NCBI GenBank assembly: GCA_937934775.1
Contig: CALGYL010000295.1
Coordinates: forward strand, 1-7,298
Direction of reading: 5' to 3'
Length of the DNA stretch: 7,298 nt
Origin: an uncultured Clostridia bacterium
GTDB taxonomy: Bacteria; Bacillota; Clostridia; Christensenellales; Aristaeellaceae
Shown here: piece by piece, positions 1 to 4,425 of the stretch
Numbering within the stretch: position 1 is the first letter of the stretch
How the letters are laid out: each line of letters starts with the position of its first letter
Program-made: the position numbers and the translations under genes
The notes under the pieces: generated by a model
Databases searched by the model: none
What the model was told of the DNA's origin: nothing
Seen by the model: the letters and a program-made list of their open reading frames with translations, nothing else

Positions 1-121
1 CGTCCTCCTCCGTATAACCCTCTTTCCAGCCCAGCATGCGCGCATAGAAGCCGGAAAGCGCCTTGACATCCCGGCAGTCGAGCACCACTGTGCTCAGCCG
101 GATCGGAAGCAGATCGCCCAT
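1..121 (-). CDS. VOC (glyoxalase/bleomycin-resistance) superfamily protein, N-terminal part, cut by window edge
   Basis: Only the first 40 codons lie in the window; the gene runs off the left end. The peptide begins MGDLLPIRLSTVVLDCRD and continues through a FYARMLGW segment. A first beta strand ending in LDCRD, followed by a helix with FY..MLGW, is the usual opening of a VOC-fold module (glyoxalase I, epimerases, extradiol dioxygenases and many uncharacterised proteins). I chose the ATG at 121 because a GAAGGAGG Shine-Dalgarno (128-135 on the plus strand) lies 6 nt upstream. Another in-frame ATG at 127 abuts that site and is too close. The gene follows the XRE-cupin gene on the same strand after 22 bp, so the two are probably co-transcribed. 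Metal ligands and substrate cannot be judged from this fragment. Family call fairly good; specific function unknown. Confidence 0.65.
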   Translation of the reverse strand, partial: MGDLLPIRLSTVVLDCRDVKALSGFYARMLGWKEGYTEED

Positions 122-127
122 GGACAT

Positions 128-135
128 CCTCCTTC
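128..135 (-). promoter_or_regulatory. Ribosome binding site of the VOC gene
   Basis: GAAGGAGG read on the minus strand, 6 nt before the ATG at 121. It decides between two in-frame ATGs (127 and 121) in favour of 121. Confidence 0.75.
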
Positions 136-143
136 GGATCGGT

Positions 144-722
144 CTATTCCTGCGTCTTGAACGGATTCGGGTAGTTGATGGAGATCAGCTGCGCGGGCTT
201 GTTGGTCAGGTTGACCCAGTTGTGGGGCAGGTTGGAGCGGATCTGGATGCTGTCGCCGGGGTAGAGCGTGTGGCGCGCGCCGTCCAGATAGACGGTGACG
301 ATGCCCTCCAGCACGTAAGTGAACTCCTCGCCCTCGTGGCTGTACATCTCAATTTGCTCCTCCTCCAGCGAGGACTGGGGCATCAAAAGGAACAGCCTGG
401 GCAGCATTTCAAAACCGGCGGGATCGTTGGACAGCATGTACTGGATGATCTGCGGGGAAACGGGCGTGGCGCGCAGGTCAAACCCGTGCACCACCGGCTC
501 CGGGCCGGGGCCTTGCACCACGTTGAAGAAACTGGACAGATCCGCGCCCAGGATGTGGGCGAGCCTGGCCAGCGTGTCGATGGCGATGGACGACATGCCC
601 CGCTCCAGCTGGGACAGAAAGCCAACCGACAGACCGGATTCGTCCGAGAGCTGCTTGAGCGTCAGTTTTTTGGCCATTCTGAGGCTTCGAATGTGCGCGC
701 CGATCATCGCATTCTGGTTCAT
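144..722 (-). CDS. XRE-family transcriptional regulator with C-terminal cupin sensor domain
   Basis: A 192-aa two-domain regulator. Residues about 6-62 form an XRE/Cro-type helix-turn-helix: IGAHIRSLRMAKKLTLKQLS, then a recognition-helix region with GLSVGFLSQLERG and the closing LARLAHILGADLSSFF. Residues about 105-185 are a small-molecule-binding cupin: HEGEEFTYVLEG (H129, E132/E133, G140), then PGD (155-157) and PHNWVN (H167). Length and order are typical of XRE-cupin regulators of amino-acid, polyamine and aldehyde catabolism genes. It is transcribed divergently from the hydroxyproline cluster and shares its control region, so it is the natural candidate regulator of that cluster and of itself. 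The ligand is unknown; hydroxyproline, P5C or a derivative would be guesses. The start at 722 has only a G-run as ribosome site; no in-frame start follows the better GGAGG at 751-755. The next in-frame Met (residue 6) has no ribosome site. Family call strong, target inferred. Confidence 0.92.
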   Translation of the reverse strand: MNQNAMIGAHIRSLRMAKKLTLKQLSDESGLSVGFLSQLERGMSSIAIDTLARLAHILGADLSSFFNVVQGPGPEPVVHGFDLRATPVSPQIIQYMLSNDPAGFEMLPRLFLLMPQSSLEEEQIEMYSHEGEEFTYVLEGIVTVYLDGARHTLYPGDSIQIRSNLPHNWVNLTNKPAQLISINYPNPFKTQE

Positions 723-806
723 CCGCCGTACCCCCCCGCCAGACGATTGACCTCCGGTCGCCTACGCCCAGTGAAAAGGCGCGAGCGGATTTCATCGTTT
801 TGTCCC

Positions 807-835
807 ACTATAGCCCATTTGCCGCGGCCTGTCAA
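807..835 (-). promoter_or_regulatory. Sigma-70-type promoter for the XRE-cupin/VOC genes
   Basis: On the minus strand a perfect TTGACA (835-830) is followed, after a 17-bp spacer, by TATAGT (812-807), five of six matches to the -10 consensus. Transcription would start near 800, giving a leader of about 78 nt before the ATG at 722. Confidence 0.7.
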
Positions 836-882
836 GGCAAAATGCGGGCTTTGGCCTCATCCATTTCATCTGCGTGAATTTT

Positions 883-890
883 TTCCGGAA
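883..890. repeat. Palindrome TTCCGGAA upstream of the rightward -35 box
   Basis: A perfect 8-bp palindrome lying 4 bp before the -35 hexamer. A near copy (TTCCGGAG) occurs at 973-980, overlapping the ribosome site of the activase gene. Possible operator half-sites; short enough that chance cannot be excluded. Confidence 0.35.
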
Positions 891-894
891 TTGA

Positions 895-924
895 TTGACA
901 GCGCGTCTCGTATAGTAGTAAAAT
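895..924 (+). promoter_or_regulatory. Sigma-70-type promoter of the hypE-hypD-pruA-M24 operon
   Basis: A perfect TTGACA at 895-900 is followed, after an 18-bp spacer, by TAAAAT at 919-924 (five of six matches to TATAAT). A TATAGT at 911-916 lies too close to this -35 to be its partner. The start of transcription would be near 931, giving a leader of about 59 nt before the TTG at 990. Confidence 0.65.
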
Positions 925-937
925 TCTCCGTAGAAGA

Positions 938-953
938 TCGGCGTATCCGCCGA
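938..953. repeat. Inverted repeat TCGGCG-TATC-CGCCGA in the operon leader
   Basis: Perfect 6-bp arms with a 4-nt loop, positioned just after the predicted transcription start. It could be a DNA operator acting as a roadblock for repression, or a 5' mRNA hairpin. No U-run follows, so it is not an intrinsic terminator. Confidence 0.5.
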
Positions 954-955
954 CA

Positions 956-969
956 ATATTCACGAATAT
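956..969. repeat. 14-bp palindrome ATATTC-AC-GAATAT in the operon leader
   Basis: Perfect 6-bp arms around a 2-bp centre, between the predicted transcription start and the ribosome site. An AT-rich, short-centre dyad of this form suits a dimeric helix-turn-helix repressor, such as the adjacent XRE-cupin protein. Binding is inferred only. Confidence 0.5.
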
Positions 970-976
970 GAATTCC

Positions 977-981
977 GGAGG
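977..981 (+). promoter_or_regulatory. Ribosome binding site deciding the TTG start of the activase
   Basis: GGAGG lies 8 nt before the TTG at 990. The ATG at 968 is in another frame, and no in-frame ATG gives the conserved N-terminus, so the TTG is used. Confidence 0.75.
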
Positions 982-989
982 TTGGGACA

Positions 990-1859
990 TTGCACACGGC
1001 GCTGGTCGTCAATGTACAGCGGTTTTCCCTGCACGACGGGCCGGGTGTCCGCACCATCATCTTCTTCAAGGGATGCCCGCTGAAGTGCCTGTGGTGCCAC
1101 AATCCGGAGAGCCAGTCCCATCGGCCCGAGGTCATGTTCTTTCCCGACAGGTGCGTGGACTGCGGGCGCTGCCGGGTGGCTTGCCCGGCGAAGGACGGTG
1201 TATGCCGGGCCTGTGGCGCGTGCTGCGAGGCCTGCGCGTTTGACGCGAAGGTGCTGGTGGGCCAACCGTATACGGCGGAGGCACTTCTGAAAATCGCGCT
1301 CCGGGATCAGGGGCTGTACGACCAGACGTCGGGCGGCGTCACGCTCTCGGGCGGCGAGGTCATGGCCCAGGACGGGGATTTCCTTGTGGAGCTTCTGACG
1401 CTGCTGCACAAGCGGGGCGTCGATGTGGCGATCGACACCTGCGGGTACGCGCCTTGGGAGAAATTTGCGCGGGTGCTGCCGCTGACCGAACGGTTCCTCT
1501 ACGACCTCAAGGCGCTGGACCCGGCGCTGCACCGAGAATTGACCGGCGCGGACAACGCGCTGATTCTGGAAAACCTGAAAAAGCTGGCCACGGCTGGCGC
1601 GAACCTGAACCTGCGCGTCCCGGTGGTGCCGGGGGCCAACATGATCGATTCGGAAATGCGCGATCTGGCGGCGTTCGCGTTTCAAACCTGCGGACCGGTG
1701 GTAGTAAACCTCTTGGCATACCATAAGGTGGGCAGCGACAAGGCGGAACGCCTGGGCAAAGCTTGCAGGGTTTTCGAGCCGCCGACGGCGGAGCAGATGG
1801 AAGGGATACGGGCAATATGGCGGGATGCGGGCTTTGACCGCGTCCTGATCGGCGGATGA
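990..1859 (+). CDS. hypE: Glycyl radical enzyme activase (radical SAM), for 4-hydroxyproline dehydratase
   Basis: A 289-aa radical SAM enzyme that would use S-adenosylmethionine and an electron from ferredoxin or flavodoxin to place the glycyl radical on the enzyme encoded next. The radical SAM cluster motif is C29-x3-C33-x2-C36 (GCPLKCLWCHNPES). It is followed by an inserted ferredoxin-like domain with two CxxCxxCxxxC sets: C55, C58, C61, C65 and C72, C75, C78, C82. The SAM-contacting GGE is at 121-123, DTCG at 149-152, YDLK at 171-174 and RVPVVPG at 209-215. This layout is that of activases for dehydratase, decarboxylase and lyase-type glycyl radical enzymes, not the short pyruvate formate-lyase activase. 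The start is a TTG with good ribosome-site spacing, giving MHTALVVNVQRFSLHDGPG. It ends 12 nt before the dehydratase start. The hypE name follows from the partner; the class is certain. Confidence 0.93.
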   Translation: MHTALVVNVQRFSLHDGPGVRTIIFFKGCPLKCLWCHNPESQSHRPEVMFFPDRCVDCGRCRVACPAKDGVCRACGACCEACAFDAKVLVGQPYTAEALLKIALRDQGLYDQTSGGVTLSGGEVMAQDGDFLVELLTLLHKRGVDVAIDTCGYAPWEKFARVLPLTERFLYDLKALDPALHRELTGADNALILENLKKLATAGANLNLRVPVVPGANMIDSEMRDLAAFAFQTCGPVVVNLLAYHKVGSDKAERLGKACRVFEPPTAEQMEGIRAIWRDAGFDRVLIGG

Positions 1860-1865
1860 GGAGGG
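1859..1865 (+). promoter_or_regulatory. Ribosome binding site of hypD, overlapping the hypE stop
   Basis: AGGAGGG begins within the TGA stop of the activase (1857-1859) and lies 6 nt before the ATG at 1872, so the two genes are probably translationally coupled. Confidence 0.8.
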
Positions 1866-1871
1866 TGTAAA

Positions 1872-4256
1872 ATGGAAGCAGCGATCAAAAAACGCGGCAT
1901 GAACGACCGCATCCGGGCGCTTCGGGTGGGCAGTATGGAAACCGAACCCGCGATTTGCATGGAGCGGGCGCTGATTGAGACCGAAACCTACAAACAGTAC
2001 GACGGGCGGGTTTCGATCCCGGAGATGCGCGCGCTTTCTCTCTACCGCTATATGGAAAACCGCTCGCTCTACCTGGGCGAGGGGGAATTGATCGTCGGCG
2101 AAAAGGCCAGCGGCCCGCAGAAGGCCCCCACCTTCCCGGAACTGTGCTGCCATACGCTGGACGACATGCGCATCATGGACGCCCGGGAACTGATCTCCTT
2201 CAAAGTCACAGAGGACGCGCTGAAAAAGCAGGAGGAGACCGTCATCCCGTTCTGGTCGGGCCGGTCGATCCGGGAGAAGCTGCTCGCCTCGATGACGCAG
2301 GAGTGGCGGGACTGCTACGCGGCGGGCATCTTCACCGAGTTTATGGAGCAGCGCGGCCCCGGCCATACCGTCGGCTCCAACAAGATCTATGAAAAGGGCT
2401 TTCTGGACTACAAAGCCGAGATCCAGGAGTCGCTGGACGCCCTCGACCCGCTGAATGACCTTGACGCCCAGCGCAAGGCCGAGCAGCTTCGGGCCATGTC
2501 CGTCGCCTGCGATGCCATCATGCTGCTGGGCAGGCGCTACGCGGCCCTTGCCCGCGAGATGGCCGCGGCCGAAAAGAACCCCGTGCGCCGGGCTGAGCTC
2601 CTGCAGATCGCGGAAAACTGCGATGTCGTCCCCGCCCACGCGCCCAAGACCTACTGGCAGGCGATCCAGATGTACTGGTTTGTGCACCTGGGTGTGACCA
2701 CCGAACTCAACCCCTGGGACGCTTACAGCCCCGGCCGGCTGGACCAGCACCTGTACCCCTTCTATAAAAAAGATGTGGAAGAAGGCGCGCTGAACGACGA
2801 GCGGGCGCTGGAGCTTCTCGAATGCCTGTGGGTCAAGTTCAACAACCAGCCCGCGCCGCCCAAGGTGGGCGTCACCCTGAAGGAGAGCGGCACCTACACC
2901 GACTTTGCCAACATCAACACCGGCGGCATCGCGCCCGACGGTTCTGACGGCGTGAACCCGGTCAGCTACCTGATTCTGGACTGCATGGACGAGATGCAGC
3001 TCCTGCAGCCATCCTCAAACGTCCAGATTTCAAGGAAGACGCCGCGCCATTTCCTCAAGCGCGCCTGCGAAGTCTCGCGGGAGGGCTGGGGCCAGCCCGC
3101 ATTCTACAACACCGAGGCCATCGTGCAGGAGCTTCTGAACGCGGGCAAGACGCTGGAGGACGCGCGCAAGGGCGGTACCAGCGGCTGCGTGGAGACCGGC
3201 GCCTTCGGCAACGAGGCCTACATCCTGACCGGCTACTTCAACATCCCCAAGGTGCTGGAACTGACGCTGAACAACGGCGTCGATCCGAGGACCGGCAAGC
3301 AGCTGGGCCTCCCGCTGGGCTCCTGCGAGGATTTTGAAACCTACGAGGCACTCTATCAGGCGTTTGAAAAGCAGATGAAGCACCTGATCGACGTGAAGGT
3401 GCGCGGCTCCAACGTGATCGAGCAGATCTACGCCCGCTATATGCCCGCGCCGTTCCTCTCGGTCATCACCAACGACTGCATCGTAAAGGGGATGGACTAC
3501 AACGCCGGCGGCGCGCGCTACAACACCAGCTACATTCAGGGCGTGGGCATCGGCACCATCACGGACAGCCTTTCGGCCATCAAGATGCACGTCTACGAGA
3601 AGAAAACCTTCACCATGGCGCAATTGGCCGAAGCGCTGAAAAAGAACTTCGAGGGCAGCGACTGGATCCTGGCCCAGGTCACCAACCGCGCGCCGAAATA
3701 CGGCAACGACGACGACTACGCCGACGACATCATGCGGCGCGTGTTCAAGAGCTATCTGAATGAAGTGACCGGCCGCAAAAACACCCGCGGCGGCGAGTAC
3801 CGGGTCAACATGCTGCCCACCACCTGCCACGTGTACTTCGGCGAAGTCATGGGCGCGTCGCCCAACGGCCGGAAGGCCGGGCGGCCGCTGTCGGAGGGCA
3901 TCTCGCCCACCCAGGGCGCGGACACCCACGGCCCCACCGCGGCCATCCGCTCCGCCGCCAAGATGGACCACCTGATGACCGGCGGAACACTGCTCAACCA
4001 GAAGTTCACGCCGCCGGTGGTTCAGGGCGAGGCGGGCCTCAACCATATGGCGGACCTGGTGCGCGCCTACTTTGACCTGGACGGCCACCACATCCAGTTC
4101 AATGTCATCGACCGGCAGACGCTTAGGGAGGCGCAGGCCAATCCCGACGAGTACCGGGATCTGATCGTTCGCGTGGCGGGCTATTCCGACTACTTCCGCA
4201 ACCTCAGCCGCGCGCTGCAGGACGAGATCATCGACCGGACGGAACAGACATTCTAG
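1872..4256 (+). CDS. hypD: trans-4-hydroxy-L-proline dehydratase (glycyl radical enzyme)
   Basis: A 794-aa glycyl radical enzyme: PFL-like barrel up to about residue 650, then the C-terminal glycyl radical domain. The radical glycine is G770 in RVAGYSDYF, 24 residues from the C-terminus. The thiyl cysteine is C439 in GTSGCVETG, with base E441. Residues I recall from the C. difficile HypD structure (H160, D278, S334, D339, F340, C434, E436, Y450, T645, G765) all fall here at +5: H165, D283, S339, D344, F345, C439, E441, Y455, T650, G770. That argues strongly for hydroxyproline dehydratase rather than pyruvate formate-lyase, choline lyase, glycerol dehydratase or arylacetate decarboxylase. The reaction removes water from trans-4-hydroxy-L-proline to give P5C; it is cytosolic and oxygen-sensitive. 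Activase upstream and P5C dehydrogenase downstream agree. HplG, the C-N-cleaving hydroxyproline enzyme, is the main alternative. Unrelated to hydrogenase maturation HypD. Confidence 0.93.
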   Translation: MEAAIKKRGMNDRIRALRVGSMETEPAICMERALIETETYKQYDGRVSIPEMRALSLYRYMENRSLYLGEGELIVGEKASGPQKAPTFPELCCHTLDDMRIMDARELISFKVTEDALKKQEETVIPFWSGRSIREKLLASMTQEWRDCYAAGIFTEFMEQRGPGHTVGSNKIYEKGFLDYKAEIQESLDALDPLNDLDAQRKAEQLRAMSVACDAIMLLGRRYAALAREMAAAEKNPVRRAELLQIAENCDVVPAHAPKTYWQAIQMYWFVHLGVTTELNPWDAYSPGRLDQHLYPFYKKDVEEGALNDERALELLECLWVKFNNQPAPPKVGVTLKESGTYTDFANINTGGIAPDGSDGVNPVSYLILDCMDEMQLLQPSSNVQISRKTPRHFLKRACEVSREGWGQPAFYNTEAIVQELLNAGKTLEDARKGGTSGCVETGAFGNEAYILTGYFNIPKVLELTLNNGVDPRTGKQLGLPLGSCEDFETYEALYQAFEKQMKHLIDVKVRGSNVIEQIYARYMPAPFLSVITNDCIVKGMDYNAGGARYNTSYIQGVGIGTITDSLSAIKMHVYEKKTFTMAQLAEALKKNFEGSDWILAQVTNRAPKYGNDDDYADDIMRRVFKSYLNEVTGRKNTRGGEYRVNMLPTTCHVYFGEVMGASPNGRKAGRPLSEGISPTQGADTHGPTAAIRSAAKMDHLMTGGTLLNQKFTPPVVQGEAGLNHMADLVRAYFDLDGHHIQFNVIDRQTLREAQANPDEYRDLIVRVAGYSDYFRNLSRALQDEIIDRTEQTF

Positions 4257-4264
4257 GCGGAACG

Positions 4265-4299
4265 GGGGTCCGGGGGAGCATCCTGCTCCTCTGGACCCC
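4265..4299 (+). repeat. Long imperfect RNA hairpin after hypD
   Basis: Sixteen pairs around a TCC loop: GGGGTCC...GGAGCA (4265-4280) pairs with TGCTCC...GGACCCC (4284-4299), with two G-T wobbles and no bulge. A further AC/GT pair can be added outside by bulging one G. There is no T-run after it, so it looks like a 3' stabilising or processing element for the hypE-hypD message rather than a classical terminator. Confidence 0.6.
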
Positions 4300-4313
4300 G
4301 TCAATACATAAAT

Positions 4314-4336
4314 GCCCGGATACAGACGGGCTTTTT
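4314..4336 (+). terminator. Short Rho-independent-like terminator or attenuator between hypD and pruA
   Basis: GCCCG (4314-4318) pairs with CGGGC (4327-4331) across an 8-nt loop and is followed at once by TTTTT (4332-4336). The stem is only 5 bp, so termination would be partial. The hairpin CAGACG/CGTCTG (4323-4328 with 4337-4342) uses the same bases and excludes it, the form expected of a switchable attenuator. Confidence 0.45.
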
Positions 4337-4376
4337 CGTCTGCAAAGAAAAGCGGACGCGCAAACGCCGGGTTCAG

Positions 4377-4390
4377 AGTCCTACAGGACT
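4377..4390. repeat. 14-bp palindrome AGTCCT-AC-AGGACT upstream of pruA
   Basis: Perfect 6-bp arms around an AC centre, 22 bp before the pruA Shine-Dalgarno. As RNA it folds as AGTCC/GGACT with a TACA loop, followed by TTTAAAAAAG. It has the same 6-AC-6 geometry as the dyad at 956-969, but different arm sequence. Possible operator or small hairpin. Confidence 0.4.
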
Positions 4391-4411
4391 TTAAAAAAGC
4401 GATTTTCATGG

Positions 4412-4418
4412 AAGGTGG
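4412..4418 (+). promoter_or_regulatory. Ribosome binding site deciding the TTG start of pruA
   Basis: AAGGTGG lies 7 nt before the TTG at 4426. The in-frame ATGs at 4312 (inside the terminator-like stem) and 4408 lack a properly placed site and would add residues unlike the family N-terminus. Confidence 0.6.
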
Positions 4419-4425
4419 GTTTGGT

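Larger units (their letters stand above)
723..989. promoter_or_regulatory. Divergent control region between the XRE-cupin gene and the hydroxyproline operon
   Basis: This 267-bp gap holds no convincing gene. It is visibly more AT-rich than its flanks, notably around 871-975. It contains one sigma-70-like promoter for each direction, a 59-bp stretch between the two -35 boxes (836-894), and several inverted repeats listed separately. The sequence AATTCCGGA occurs on the plus strand at 971-979 and on the minus strand at 892-884, flanking the rightward promoter. These are candidate binding sites for the divergently encoded regulator, but none is proven. Confidence 0.7.
4257..4425 (+). promoter_or_regulatory. 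Structured 169-bp gap between hypD and pruA (candidate attenuator or processing region)
   Basis: The other plus-strand junctions are 11-12 nt, so this gap stands out. It holds a long GC-rich hairpin (4265-4299), a short terminator-like hairpin with a T-run (4314-4336), an overlapping alternative hairpin (4323-4342) and a palindrome just before the pruA ribosome site (4377-4390). No convincing promoter is visible. It probably sets the hypD:pruA expression ratio by partial termination or mRNA processing. Confidence 0.55.

Noticed and set aside
109..119. GATCGGAAG string resembling internal adapter sequence
   Set aside because: Only nine bases match. It sits in frame within the VOC coding sequence (residues DLLPIR) and the following bases diverge from the adapter.
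751..755. GGAGG on the minus strand as ribosome site for a longer XRE protein or a leader peptide
   Set aside because: No ATG, GTG or TTG follows at suitable spacing in any useful frame before the start at 722.
63..971. Plus-strand open frame of 302 codons opposite the XRE-cupin gene
   Set aside because: Antisense to a well-supported regulator, has no domain, and crosses the divergent promoter region.
926..980. CTCCG (926-930) complementary to CGGAG (976-980), a possible anti-Shine-Dalgarno switch for hypE
   Set aside because: The upstream arm lies at or before the predicted transcription start near 931, so it would probably not be in the mRNA, and the pairing is only five bases.
960..2750. 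Long open frame of 596 codons on the minus strand opposite hypE and hypD
   Set aside because: High-GC antisense shadow. It lies opposite two clearly coding, motif-rich genes, has a low-complexity Arg/Val/His/Gln-rich composition, and no recognisable domain.
1872..4256. Annotation as pyruvate formate-lyase
   Set aside because: PFL has a Cys-Cys active site and a short activase without the extra ferredoxin domain. Here there is a single Cys in GCVE plus a dehydratase-type pocket, and the neighbour consumes P5C.
4312..4425. N-terminal extension of pruA starting at ATG 4312 (38 extra residues)
   Set aside because: That ATG overlaps the terminator-like stem, has no ribosome site, and the extra residues are unlike the family; the TTG at 4426 has a good site and gives the typical MNNAFY start.
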